Shown piece by piece: positions 8,095 through 16,713 of a stretch of DNA of 46,555 nt. Location: assembly GCA_944382705.1 (NCBI GenBank), contig CALWNE010000017.1:1-46555 (forward strand), in the 5' to 3' direction. The stretch is from an uncultured Allofournierella sp. (GTDB lineage Bacteria > Bacillota > Clostridia > Oscillospirales > Ruminococcaceae). The notes under the pieces were generated by a model, which worked only from the letters and a program-made list of their open reading frames with translations, was not told the DNA's origin and ran no database searches. The stretch's first letter is position 1; each line of letters starts with the position of its first letter. A program made the translations under genes and the position numbers.

Positions 8095-8959
8095 TGGGCT
8101 TCTCCTTTCCGGGTAAACATCGTGCCAATGCCTTCGTCGGTGAGCGTTTCCATCAAAATGGAATGGGGAATGCGTCCATCCAGAATAAACACCCGCTTCA
8201 CTCCCCACTCAATGGCCTGCACGCAGCATTCCACCTTGGGAATCATGCCGCCGCTGATAATCCCTTCCTTTACCAGCGCCGGAGCATCCTCCACATGGAT
8301 GAGATCAATCAGGCTGCTCGGATCCTGCCGGTTGCGCAGCACCCCTGCGATATCGGTCATGCAGATGAGACTTTCCGCTTGAAGCTCCCCTGCAATGCGG
8401 GCAGCGGCCGTATCGGCATTGATGTTGTAAACCTGCCCATCCTCGTCGCAGCCCATGGTGGAAATAACCGGAATATAGCCTTTTTCCAGCACATCCAAAA
8501 TAGGCTGCACCTCCACATGGTGAATCTGCCCCACATAGCCCAGGTCTGGGTTTTTGCTGCTGGCCCAAATCATGCCCCCGTCCATGCCGCACAGGCCTAT
8601 GGCCCGGCCGCCTCTGGTTTGCAGCAGTGCCACCAGGCTTTTGTTCACCTTACCTGCCAGTACCATCTGTGCAATCTGAGCCGTTTCGGCATCGGTCACA
8701 CGCAGCCCTTTACAAACTGGGTTTCTTTGCCCACCTTTTGCAGCATCTCGCTGATTTCCGGCCCGCCGCCGTGCACCAGTACCACCTTAATACCAATCAG
8801 CCACAGCAGCACAATATCCCGCATGACGGAATCCTTTAGGGCCGAATCAACCATGGCATTTCCGCCGTATTTTACAACCAATATCTTGCCGGAATACTGG
8901 CGGATATAGGGCAGAGCGTGCACCAGAATGCGGGCTCTGTCTGCATTGGAAATCTGCAT
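8091..8959 (-). pseudogene. argB: Acetylglutamate kinase with a -1 frameshift (mutation, error or recoding)
   Basis: ArgB phosphorylates N-acetylglutamate. The first frame starts at 8959 (AGGAGG 8 nt upstream), contains KYGGNAM and VHGGGPEI, and ends ETQFVKGCV-stop at 8696. The rest, from TDAETAQIAQMVLAGKVNK to the C-terminus, continues in the -1 frame to 8091. Re-reading one C after GGC gives FVKGLRVTDAET, the expected family sequence, so one base is missing relative to an intact gene. The junction contains A-AAG-GGC (plus 8705-8711), which has the X-XXY-YYZ slippery form. A GTG at 8699 overlaps the TGA and has AAAGGG upstream, so the second half could also be translated separately. All flanking genes are intact. 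Confidence 0.85.
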
Positions 8960-8993
8960 GGGGGATTCCTCCTTTTTTATATGGGTATAGCGC

Positions 8994-10208
8994 TCAGGTG
9001 CGATAATCGCCGTTGATGCGCACATATTCATAGGTCAAGTCACAGCCCCAGGCAGTGGCATCGGCGGTGCCGTCCTTTAAATCCACCAAAATTTCCACCT
9101 CTGGCTGGCTAAGTACTTCTTTCGCCTGCTCCTCACTGAATTCCACCCCGGCGCCATTCTGGCAAACCAGCACCTGGCCCGCCTGAGAGCGGAACGCCAC
9201 ATCCAGCCGGTTCACATCCACCTGGGCCCCACTGTAACCAATGGCGCAGAGCACCCGGCCCCAGTTGGCATCCGCCGCAAACATGGCCGCCTTCAGCAGC
9301 GAGGAACAAACAACGCTTTTTGCCACCGTCCGGGCAGTCTGCACATCCGGAGCATGGACTGCGGTGCATTCCAGCAGCCGGGTAGCGCCCTCACCGTCCG
9401 CCGCAATGGCGCGGCAAAGGCACACTGTCACCGTGTTGAGTGCCTCCATAAAGGCCGCAAAATCCTGCCCCTCCTGGGTAATGGGGGTATTGCCTGCCTG
9501 TCCGTTGGCCAGAATCAGCACCATGTCGTTGGTGGAGGTATCCCCGTCCACACTAATCATGTTGAAGGTTTGGTCCGCATCGCCCCGCAGAGCCTTTTGC
9601 AGCATAGCCGGCTCAATGGTACAATCGGTGGTTAAAAACACCAGCATGGTGGCCATGTTGGGATGAATCATGCCGGAACCTTTAGCAATGCCGCCCAACC
9701 GGCAAACCTTACCGCCTGCCACAAACTCCACCGCAATCTCCTTGGGTGTGGTGTCGGTGGTCATAATGGCCTGGGCAGCATCGGCACTGTTTTTACCCAG
9801 TGCCGATGCCAGCTTGGGCAGACCCTGCCGAATGGGCTCCAGCTCAAGAGGTTTGCCAATCACCCCGGTGGAGGCCACCGCCACATCTTCCGGCTGCAGG
9901 CCCAGCTGGGCCGCCGTCATGCTACACATGGCCTTGGCCACTTCCACCCCATTTGCATTGCAGGTATTGGCATTGCCGCTGTTGCAGATAACTGCTTGCG
10001 CTGTGCCGCTTTTCAGGTGTTCCTGGGTGACAAAAATGGGAGCACCCTTTACCAGATTACGGGTGTAAACCGCTGCGGCGCTGGCCGGAGTGGTGCTGTA
10101 AATGAGGGCTAAATCCTTTTTGCTTTGGTTTTTGCGAATGCCGCAATGCACACCGCCTGCCAAAAAACCCTTTGCGGCACACAGGCCGCCTTCTACCTTT
10201 GTTACCAT
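8994..10208 (-). CDS. argJ: Bifunctional glutamate N-acetyltransferase / amino-acid acetyltransferase
   Basis: Recycles the acetyl group from N-acetylornithine to glutamate, and may also make N-acetylglutamate from acetyl-CoA. At 404 residues it is a normal Ntn-like precursor: the self-cleavage site ATM-TML is seen in HPNMATMLVF, giving alpha and beta chains. CNSGNAN, IMTTDT, GGIAKGSGMI and the C-terminal YVRINGDYRT are family landmarks. The ATG at 10208 overlaps argC by 7 nt and has AGGAGG upstream. Whether the enzyme is mono- or bifunctional cannot be told here; no argA or argE is in the window. Confidence 0.96.
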   Translation of the reverse strand: MVTKVEGGLCAAKGFLAGGVHCGIRKNQSKKDLALIYSTTPASAAAVYTRNLVKGAPIFVTQEHLKSGTAQAVICNSGNANTCNANGVEVAKAMCSMTAAQLGLQPEDVAVASTGVIGKPLELEPIRQGLPKLASALGKNSADAAQAIMTTDTTPKEIAVEFVAGGKVCRLGGIAKGSGMIHPNMATMLVFLTTDCTIEPAMLQKALRGDADQTFNMISVDGDTSTNDMVLILANGQAGNTPITQEGQDFAAFMEALNTVTVCLCRAIAADGEGATRLLECTAVHAPDVQTARTVAKSVVCSSLLKAAMFAADANWGRVLCAIGYSGAQVDVNRLDVAFRSQAGQVLVCQNGAGVEFSEEQAKEVLSQPEVEILVDLKDGTADATAWGCDLTYEYVRINGDYRT

Positions 10209-11158
10209 GCTTTCTCCTCCTGCTGGCCCAATACCAGCCCTGTGGTGTGCTGAGTGCCCAGCACCAGATTGATGCATTCCAGTGCTGCGCCGCAAGCCCC
10301 CTTGCCCAAATTGTCGTACCGGGCCACCAGCAGGATGCGGTCCTGGCAGCCATGCACCGTTAGTTCCATATCATCCCGGCCGCTGAGGGCAGCGGCACTG
10401 CAAAAGCCCTGTTCCTGCGCCTGGGGCAGGTAGCGCACCACCGGCCCCTGATACAACTGCCGATAAACCGCCGCAATCTCCTGCAAGCCTGCACCCTTAG
10501 CCAGCTGGCTCCGGTGCAGCTGCACCGTTACCTCCATTCTGCTGTAAAAATTCCCCACAATTGGGCTAAAAACCGGCGGCTGTTCCAGCTGGCAGACGGT
10601 TTGCATTTCTGGCAGGTGCTTGTGGGTTTGCCCCAAGGCATACTGGCGGGGTGCCGCCAGCAGAGCATCCTGTCTGCCCTGTTCATACTGGGCAATCATA
10701 GCCTTACCCCCACCGCTGTAACCTGTAATGGAATGACAGTGCAGTATAGCATCCGCAGGCAGAAGGCCAGCTGCCCGCAACGGCTGTACCAATGCAATAA
10801 AGCCGCTGGCGTGGCAGCCTGGCACCGCAATGCGCTGGGCGTTCTGCACCTTTTGCCAGTGCTGACCGCTCAATTCCGGCAGACCATACACCCAGCTAGG
10901 AGCGGTGCGGTGAGCTGTGGAGGCATCCAGAATAACCGCCTTGCATCCCTTGGCCAGCTCCACTGCCTCCTTTGCAGCCTCATCTGGCAGGCAAAGGACA
11001 ATTACATCCGCCTGTTCTATAGCCTGTTTGCGGGCTTTGGGGTCCTTACGGTGGGCTTCCTCCAATGGAATGAGGGTTACATCCTTGCGTTGCTGCAAGC
11101 GTTGTTGCAGGTTCAGGCCGGTTGTACCGGCACTGCCGTCAATAAAAATCTGTTTCAC
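10202..11158 (-). CDS. argC: N-acetyl-gamma-glutamyl-phosphate reductase, type 2 short form
   Basis: Reduces N-acetylglutamyl phosphate to the semialdehyde with NADPH. The N-terminus IFIDGSAGTTGL, the HRTAPSWVYGLPEL segment and the catalytic cysteine in VPGCHASGF mark the short type 2 ArgC class (about 310-320 residues) rather than the longer type common in Bacillus. I take the GTG at 11158 as start: AAAGGAG lies about 12 nt upstream, inside the longer ATG frame (11191), which itself has no ribosome binding site. The spacing is somewhat long, so the start is less certain than the gene. Confidence 0.93.
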   Translation of the reverse strand: MKQIFIDGSAGTTGLNLQQRLQQRKDVTLIPLEEAHRKDPKARKQAIEQADVIVLCLPDEAAKEAVELAKGCKAVILDASTAHRTAPSWVYGLPELSGQHWQKVQNAQRIAVPGCHASGFIALVQPLRAAGLLPADAILHCHSITGYSGGGKAMIAQYEQGRQDALLAAPRQYALGQTHKHLPEMQTVCQLEQPPVFSPIVGNFYSRMEVTVQLHRSQLAKGAGLQEIAAVYRQLYQGPVVRYLPQAQEQGFCSAAALSGRDDMELTVHGCQDRILLVARYDNLGKGACGAALECINLVLGTQHTTGLVLGQQEEKAW

Positions 11159-11240
11159 AGCGGCTGACCGCTCCTTTCGGGGTATGTTCAACGGGCAAGC
11201 AGGAATTTTGCCCCTGCTGGCTGGATATCCTTATGCCTTG

Positions 11241-12479
11241 TTAGTTCTGCTTTTTGCCATTTACCCGTGCATTGACCCGGGCCTGTACCTGGATGGGCAA
11301 ACCAAACAGGTCGATAAAGCCCTTGGCCTGGGCCTGGTCGTACACATCGTCTTTTTCAAAGGTGGCAATTTCAGGGTCATACAGAGAGTACTCGCTCCAT
11401 ACCCCTGCATTGATGATATTGCCCTTGTAGAGCTTGAGCTTTACGGTACCGGTGCAGTTCTCCATCAGCACATCCACAAAGGCGGAAAGAGCCTGCCGCA
11501 GCGGAGTATACCACTGGCCGTTGTATACCAAATCGGCAAAAGTGATGGCCAATTCCTGTTTTTTGTGGGCTGCATATTTATCCAGGCAAAGGCTTTCCAG
11601 CACCTTAAGGGCCTTGTACAAAATGGCTCCGCCGGGGGTTTCGTACACGCCACGGCACTTGATGCCCACCAGCCGGTTTTCCACCAGATCCAGCAGGCCG
11701 ATGCCGTTGGCTCCGCCCAGCTGATTCAGCTGCAAAATAATCTCCTTTGCACTCATGGCCTGACCATTGAGGACTGTGGGAATCCCCTTTACAAAATCCA
11801 GGGTCAGGTAGGTGGGTTCATCCGGCGCAAGCATGGGAGAAACGCCCATTTCCAAAAAGCCGGGTTTTTCGTAGGTGGGTTCGTTGCCCGGATCCTCCAA
11901 GTCCAGACCCTCATGGCTTAAATGCCAGAGGTTTTTATCCTTGGAGTAGTTGGTTTCCTTGGTGATTTTGAGGGGAATCCCATGGGCCTCGGCATATTCG
12001 ATTTCCTCCTCACGGGACTGGATGCTCCACTCTCTCCAGGGTGCAATAATGGGCATATCCGGGGCAAATGCTTTGATGGTAAGCTCAAAGCGCACCTGGT
12101 CGTTGCCTTTGTCGGTGCAGCCATGGCAGATGGCGTCGGCCCCTTCTGCCTTAGCAATCTCCACCAGCCGTTTTGCAATCAGGGGCCGGGCAAAACTGGT
12201 ACCCAGCATATAATCTTCGTACAAAGCACCTGTCTTGACTGTGGGCAGAATAAAATCATTCACAAATTCCTCGGTTAAATCTTCGATGTACAGCTTGGAA
12301 GCGCCGCTTTTGAGGGCCTTTTCCTCCAAGCCTTCCAGCTCATCCGCCTGTCCCACATCGGCCGAAACCGCAATGACTTCACAGCCGTTGTAGTTTTCTT
12401 TCAGCCAGGGAATGATGATGGAGGTATCCAACCCGCCGGAATATGCCAAAACCACTTTTTTGATGTTTGTATGCTGCAT
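11241..12479 (-). CDS. argG: Argininosuccinate synthase
   Basis: Ligates citrulline and aspartate using ATP, giving argininosuccinate. At 412 residues it has normal length. The N-terminal PP-loop AYSGGLDTS is followed by ADVGQ, GASKLYIEDL, SFARPLIAK, HGCTDKGNDQVRFE and the APWREW and NLWHLSHEG segments. The ATG at 12479 follows AAAAGGAG. It is the first gene of the arginine operon. Argininosuccinate lyase (argH), which would finish the pathway, is not in the window. Confidence 0.97.
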   Translation of the reverse strand: MQHTNIKKVVLAYSGGLDTSIIIPWLKENYNGCEVIAVSADVGQADELEGLEEKALKSGASKLYIEDLTEEFVNDFILPTVKTGALYEDYMLGTSFARPLIAKRLVEIAKAEGADAICHGCTDKGNDQVRFELTIKAFAPDMPIIAPWREWSIQSREEEIEYAEAHGIPLKITKETNYSKDKNLWHLSHEGLDLEDPGNEPTYEKPGFLEMGVSPMLAPDEPTYLTLDFVKGIPTVLNGQAMSAKEIILQLNQLGGANGIGLLDLVENRLVGIKCRGVYETPGGAILYKALKVLESLCLDKYAAHKKQELAITFADLVYNGQWYTPLRQALSAFVDVLMENCTGTVKLKLYKGNIINAGVWSEYSLYDPEIATFEKDDVYDQAQAKGFIDLFGLPIQVQARVNARVNGKKQN

Positions 12480-12530
12480 GAGTTCCTTCTCCTTTTCGTC
12501 GGCCTTTCTGCCGTGTTTTGTGTTGGTGTT

Positions 12531-12539
12531 ATCATAACA
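12531..12539 (-). promoter_or_regulatory. Extended -10 promoter of the arg operon
   Basis: TGTTATGAT on the minus strand (TGnTATGAT), about 50 nt upstream of argG. No strong -35 is visible. Confidence 0.45.
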
Positions 12540-12565
12540 GCATTCGCATAAATTTTTAATATTTA

Positions 12566-12579
12566 AAAATAAATATTCA
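12566..12579. promoter_or_regulatory. ARG-box-like site, proximal
   Basis: AAAATAAATATTCA matches 12 of 14 positions of the ArgR-type box TGAATwwwwATTCA. It lies just upstream of the predicted argG -10, at about -42 to -55. Confidence 0.5.
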
Positions 12580-12618
12580 TTCATTCCCCTTCATTTTCAT
12601 CGTTTTACTGGTTTTTTG

Positions 12619-12632
12619 CGGATAAAAATTCA
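12619..12632. promoter_or_regulatory. ARG-box-like site, distal
   Basis: CGGATAAAAATTCA matches 12 of 14 positions of the ArgR-type box. Its start is 53 bp, about five helical turns, from that of the proximal box, compatible with one ArgR hexamer binding both. Confidence 0.5.
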
Positions 12633-12734
12633 TTTTAATTCGTCACTTTTACATATAATTTCATTGCATACCCCTGCGGATTGCCGTCCCCCAGCAACAG
12701 CCGGCGAATCTTTGAATGCATTTTAATGCAAAAC

Positions 12735-12781
12735 AAAAAGAGCACATCCCCAGCCCTTTGGCAAAGGAATGTGCTCTTTTT
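12735..12781 (-). terminator. Terminator after metK (bidirectional)
   Basis: Stem of AAAGAGCACAT with ATGTGCTCTTT, flanked by A- and T-runs. It is about 65 nt past the metK stop. Confidence 0.85.
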
Positions 12782-12847
12782 TGCTAACAAATGCCCAGCG
12801 TATGGGCAGCTTTTTTAATGGACCAATGTTTGAAAGGCTGAGGCCAA

Positions 12848-13993
12848 TCAGGCCAGAGCAGCCTTCAGGGCTTCCACCCGGTCGGTGCGCTCCCAGGCTG
12901 CGTTCAGGTCCTCACGGCCCATGTGGCCGTAAGCGGCCAGGCCACGGTAGACCGGGCGGCGCAGCTCCAGATCCCGGATGATGGCAGCGGGACGCAGGTC
13001 AAACACCTTGCGCACAGCAGCTTCCAGCTGTTCCTGCTCCACGGTACCGGTACCAAAGGTATCCACCAGAATGCTTACAGGTTCGGCCACACCGATGGCG
13101 TAGGCCAGCTGTACCTCACAGCGCTGGGCAAAACCAGCGGCCACAATGTTTTTGGCTACCCAGCGGGCTGCATAGGCTGCACTGCGGTCCACCTTGCTGG
13201 GGTCCTTGCCGCTGAATGCGCCGCCGCCATGGCGGGCGTAGCCGCCGTAGGTATCCACAATGATTTTGTGGCCGGTCAGACCGCAGTCACCCATGGGGCC
13301 GCCCACCACAAAACGGCCGGTGGGGTTAATGTAAAAACGGGTGTTTTCGTCCACCAGATGGCTGGGCAGAGAGGGACGGATTACATACTCCAGAATATCC
13401 TGGCGCAGCTGCTCCATCTCCACCTCGGGGCTGTGCTGGCTGGAAATAACCACAGCATCCACCCGCACAGGCTGGCCGTCCTGGTATTCCACCGTTACCT
13501 GGCTCTTGCCGTCCGGCCGCAGATAGCCCAGGGTGCCGTCCTTGCGTACCTGGGTCAGGCGGCGGGCCAGCTGGTGAGCCAGGCTAATGGGCAGGGGCAT
13601 CAGTTCGGGGGTTTCGGTGCAGGCATAGCCAAACATCATGCCCTGGTCGCCGGCGCCGCCCACCTCATCGTTGGTGCCCAGCGCAATGTCCGGGCTTTGC
13701 TCGTGGATGTTGGTCAGCACGGCGCAGGTTTCGGCATCAAATCCGTACTTGGCGCGGGTGTAGCCGATGTCTGCAATCACCTGGCGGCCAATGGACTGCA
13801 CATCCACGCTGCTGGTGGTGGTAATCTCACCCATGATATGCACCAGTCCGGTGGAGCAGGTGGTCTCGCAGGCTACACGGGCCTGAGGGTCCTGTTCCAG
13901 GATTGCATCCAGCACAGCATCACTGATTTGGTCACAGATTTTGTCGGGATGGCCCTCGGTTACGGACTCGGAAGTAAAATACAGCTTTTCCAT
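12848..13993 (-). CDS. metK: S-adenosylmethionine synthetase
   Basis: Makes SAM from methionine and ATP. At 381 residues it is close to the usual 385-400. Landmarks are FTSESVTEGHPDKICDQISD, GEITTTSSVD, DIGYTRAKYGFD, GAGDQGMMFGYA, the NPTGRFVVGGPMGDCGLTG active-site region, GGGAFSGKDPSKVDRSAAY and VDTFGTG. The ATG at 13993 follows AAGGAG. The gene is controlled by the SAM-I riboswitch in its leader, giving end-product feedback. Its product also feeds speD in the polyamine operon further along. Confidence 0.98.
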   Translation of the reverse strand: MEKLYFTSESVTEGHPDKICDQISDAVLDAILEQDPQARVACETTCSTGLVHIMGEITTTSSVDVQSIGRQVIADIGYTRAKYGFDAETCAVLTNIHEQSPDIALGTNDEVGGAGDQGMMFGYACTETPELMPLPISLAHQLARRLTQVRKDGTLGYLRPDGKSQVTVEYQDGQPVRVDAVVISSQHSPEVEMEQLRQDILEYVIRPSLPSHLVDENTRFYINPTGRFVVGGPMGDCGLTGHKIIVDTYGGYARHGGGAFSGKDPSKVDRSAAYAARWVAKNIVAAGFAQRCEVQLAYAIGVAEPVSILVDTFGTGTVEQEQLEAAVRKVFDLRPAAIIRDLELRRPVYRGLAAYGHMGREDLNAAWERTDRVEALKAALA

Positions 13994-14080
13994 TTAAATC
14001 GTTCTCTCCTTAGCAAATGCATTTGATGATTGGCCTTTGCAGACCGCTGCGAAACTGTGACAGCAACTTGCCGGAAACAA

Positions 14081-14220
14081 CAAAAAACGCCCAAGGGCCG
14101 AAAGCCCCTGAGCGGTATACGCTTATCTTTCGGTTCCCCGCAGGATTTAGCACCTTGCACACTGTGCAGGTTGCCGGACTTCATCGGGCCTGTTCCCTCC
14201 GTCGCTCTTGATAAGTTGCT
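14081..14220 (-). ncRNA. SAM-I (S-box) riboswitch with terminator, metK leader
   Basis: On the minus strand the aptamer runs from 14216 (CTTATCAAGAGCGACGGAGG) through GATGAAGTCCGGCAACC and GGTGCTAAATCCTGC to GAAAGATAAG (14122). This is the complete S-box consensus with its P1 closing pair. It is followed by an 11-bp GC-rich hairpin and six T (14081-14114), the expression platform: with SAM bound the terminator forms and metK is off. Confidence 0.98.
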
Positions 14221-14238
14221 ATTCAATTTACGATGCCG

Positions 14239-14267
14239 AGTATACCACGGCGTTGGGGCTTTGTCAA
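14239..14267 (-). promoter_or_regulatory. Promoter of metK
   Basis: Consensus TTGACA, 17-nt spacer, TATACT on the minus strand, just upstream of the S-box. The -35 overlaps the ribU stop codon region. Confidence 0.9.
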
Positions 14268-14905
14268 GCCTTTTCTGCAATGGCAGAAGCCTTGGCAGTC
14301 TCCTGCTGGCGGCCATGGAGAATGGGGCTGAGGGGCTTGTAGACCACAAAGGTGAGCACACTCACCAACAAACCCTTTATCAGGGTGAAGGGCATATTGA
14401 AAATCAGCAGACATTCCAGCAGGCCATTCACGCTGGGACGCAGTGCCTGGTATGCCTGAATGATGGGCTCCATACCGCCAAACAGCTGGCTGTAAATGGG
14501 GTAGGTGATGAAATAGTTGATGGGAACGCTTGCCACTGCCATAACCACGGAACCCAGCAGAGCAGCCAGCACAGCAGTGCGGCGATTTTTACGGAATTTG
14601 TACAGCAGACCGGCACCTCCGCAGAAGGCGGCACCCAGCAGGAAGTTGCACACCTCGCCAATACCACCAGTGCTGGTACCATTAAACAGAATGTTCAGCA
14701 GGTTTTTTACCAGGCAAACGGCAACACCGTACACAGGGCCCATGCTGAAGGATGCCAGCAGGGCGGGCAGCTCGGAAACATCCATCTTTACAAAGCTGGG
14801 AATGAGCATGGGCAGGCTGAAGTCCAGCAGCATGAGCACGGTTGCAATGGCAGACAGCATTGCGGTTACTACCAAATTTCGGATACGCATTGTGGATTTT
14901 GTCAT
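14264..14905 (-). CDS. ribU: Riboflavin ECF transporter substrate-binding (S) component
   Basis: Integral membrane S component that captures riboflavin and docks with a shared ECF energising module. It has 213 residues with about six hydrophobic segments. The N-terminal TAMLSAIATVLMLLDF is the region of the ECF S-component signature, and KMDVSELPALLASFSMGP, GPVYG and KNLLNILFNGTSTGG are typical of RibU. I start at the ATG at 14905, preceded by AAGGAGG. The FMN riboswitch in its leader independently supports riboflavin as the substrate. The EcfA/EcfT module is not in the window. Confidence 0.95.
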   Translation of the reverse strand: MTKSTMRIRNLVVTAMLSAIATVLMLLDFSLPMLIPSFVKMDVSELPALLASFSMGPVYGVAVCLVKNLLNILFNGTSTGGIGEVCNFLLGAAFCGGAGLLYKFRKNRRTAVLAALLGSVVMAVASVPINYFITYPIYSQLFGGMEPIIQAYQALRPSVNGLLECLLIFNMPFTLIKGLLVSVLTFVVYKPLSPILHGRQQETAKASAIAEKA

Positions 14906-14985
14906 GATTGGTTCCTCCTTGGGGCAATACATTTCCCCATCTTTTAAATTTGAAAGACGGCCCCAAGTACCACATCAGCAAGGAA

Positions 14986-15176
14986 CAAAAAACGCCCTTT
15001 TACAGGAAATTACCTGCAAAAGGGCGCACTGCAACGAATTGAATACGGTTCCTCGCTGCCGTTTCTTTCATCCGGACTATACCGTCGGCTCTGGAATTTC
15101 ACCAGATCGGCACAGGCACACGGCCTTGTGTTCGCGGGCTTTACCGCCGGTGGGGACTTTCACCCCGCCCTGAAAC
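14986..15176 (-). ncRNA. FMN riboswitch (RFN element) with terminator, ribU leader
   Basis: Minus-strand aptamer 15176-15064 contains the RFN core: CAGGGCGGGGTGAAAGTCCC, CACCGGCGGTAAAGCC, GATCTGGTGAAATTCCAGA, GCCGACGGTATAGTCCGGAT. Downstream a 14-bp hairpin and six T (14986-15026) form the terminator. High FMN is expected to stop ribU transcription. Confidence 0.98.
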
Positions 15177-15192
15177 TGCTTTCTTGCCTTGT

Positions 15193-15221
15193 ATTATAGC
15201 ACCTGATTTTTGCAATTGCAA
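15193..15221 (-). promoter_or_regulatory. Promoter of ribU
   Basis: Minus strand TTGCAA, 17-nt spacer ending TGC, TATAAT (extended -10), 17 nt upstream of the RFN element. Between here and 15420 I see no further element I can support. Confidence 0.8.
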
Positions 15222-15420
15222 GCCTTGATTGTAAAATTTACCCAATATTTTTTCAGATTTGGGACTAGCATCTGGCACCATCCTGTGCCCTATACATTAT
15301 ATGGAACCAAATCTCCAAAGAGAACCCAGCGGACCAGGCCGCTGCTTGCCCCTTGATAGGCACGCAGCCAAGCAATCCGCAGCACCCCCCATTGCATTTA
15401 CCGAAAGGAGCGTGGTATAC

Positions 15421-16602
15421 TTGAAACGAATTTTTACGGCCGCTTTTTTGCCAAAGAAGCTTGCTCAATGGGTGCCCGCATGGGCCAGCGGCGAATTTTT
15501 TACAACAGGACGGACTTTTTCTATGCTTGCTCAAATTCAGGATTATCTTGTAAACACCCCCGGTGCTTGGCTGCAGCTTACATTTTGCATTGTATGCTTT
15601 CTGCTTTGCTACCTGCTCAGCCGTTTGATGCGCTATAAACTGATGCCCACACTGGTAGCCACCCTAAAGCGGCGCAAATCAAAGGGTCTTTATGTGCTGG
15701 CCAAAGGCTTTGCAAAACCCGCTCCCGTTATGGTATGGAGCGTTGGTTTTTTTGTGGCCTGCATGATGCTGCCCTTGCCGGATGCTGTGTTGCTCCCCTT
15801 CATGAACCTTCTGCACAAACTGCTGAACCTGAACCTCATCTGCCTGTGTGCCTGGGGATTGATTGGCAGCAGCGATGTGGGGCCCCTGCTGTTCCACGAT
15901 GTGCGCGGCCGGCTGGATTTGGACATGGACAACACCGCTGCCACCTTTTTGAACAAAATCCTGAAGGGTGTTATCCTGGTGTTTGCAGGCCTGATGATTT
16001 TACAGGAACTGGGCGTTAAGGTGGATAGCTTGATTGCCAGCCTGGGCCTTGCAGGTTTAACCATCTCCCTGGCCGCCAAGGACTATGCCACCAACTTTTT
16101 TGGCGGCTTGATTGTGATTTTTGAAAAACCCTTCTCCATTGGAGACTGGATTTCCTGCAGCGAGGGCGAAGGCGAAGTGGAGGATATCTCCTTCCGTTCC
16201 ATCCGCATCCGCCAGCTGAACGACACCATGCTGGTGATTCCCAACAGCACCCTGGTAAATGGCGCCCTGGTGAATTACAGCAAAATCAACCACCGCCTGG
16301 CCAAGTACAGCATTGGCATCAGCTACCAGGCCAGCCGCACCCAACTGGAACATCTGCTGGCAGACATCCGCAGCACCTTGGCGGCCCGGCCGGATGTAAT
16401 TGCGGATAGCATTCGGGTGCAGTTCACCGGCTTTGGCCCTTCCAGCATGGATTTGCTGGTTCAGTTTTATGTTACCACCAGCGTTTATGCAGAATTTTTA
16501 AAAATTCAGGAAGCATTCAATCTGGATTTGATTGAACTGGTGCACAAAAACGGATGCGGCTTTGCCTTCCCCTCCACCAGTATTTACATCGAAAAGAAGT
16601 AA
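15421..16602 (+). CDS. MscS-family mechanosensitive ion channel
   Basis: Small-conductance channel that opens under membrane tension to release solutes on hypo-osmotic shock. Three or four N-terminal hydrophobic segments lead to the pore helix region GLAGLTISLAAKDYATNFFGGLIVI and the beta domain signature FSIGDWI, EGEVEDISFRSIRIR and VIPNSTLVNGALVNYS, then the C-terminal alpha/beta domain. About 393 residues from the TTG at 15421, which has GAAAGGAG 10 nt upstream. An ATG at 15523 (MLAQIQDYL) would give 359 residues and is the main alternative start. The ion selectivity cannot be inferred. Confidence 0.93.
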   Translation: MKRIFTAAFLPKKLAQWVPAWASGEFFTTGRTFSMLAQIQDYLVNTPGAWLQLTFCIVCFLLCYLLSRLMRYKLMPTLVATLKRRKSKGLYVLAKGFAKPAPVMVWSVGFFVACMMLPLPDAVLLPFMNLLHKLLNLNLICLCAWGLIGSSDVGPLLFHDVRGRLDLDMDNTAATFLNKILKGVILVFAGLMILQELGVKVDSLIASLGLAGLTISLAAKDYATNFFGGLIVIFEKPFSIGDWISCSEGEGEVEDISFRSIRIRQLNDTMLVIPNSTLVNGALVNYSKINHRLAKYSIGISYQASRTQLEHLLADIRSTLAARPDVIADSIRVQFTGFGPSSMDLLVQFYVTTSVYAEFLKIQEAFNLDLIELVHKNGCGFAFPSTSIYIEKK

Positions 16603-16713
16603 CCGCCATTCTTTTGCTTGTTGCTTTTCACTCCAGAGCGGCTTACCTCGGCTCAGCTATTGCCATAATTTTTGCTTTGACCCGCACACTAAAAAACCAT
16701 AAAGAGGTGTTAT

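Noticed and set aside
14986..15026. Hairpin before ribU as a plain terminator of an upstream gene
   Set aside because: It follows a complete FMN aptamer on the same strand, so it is the riboswitch expression platform.
15259..15420. N-terminal extension of the MscS frame from 15259
   Set aside because: No ribosome binding site before the upstream ATG, and the extension is Pro/Arg-rich, unlike a channel N-terminus; GAAAGGAG precedes the TTG at 15421.
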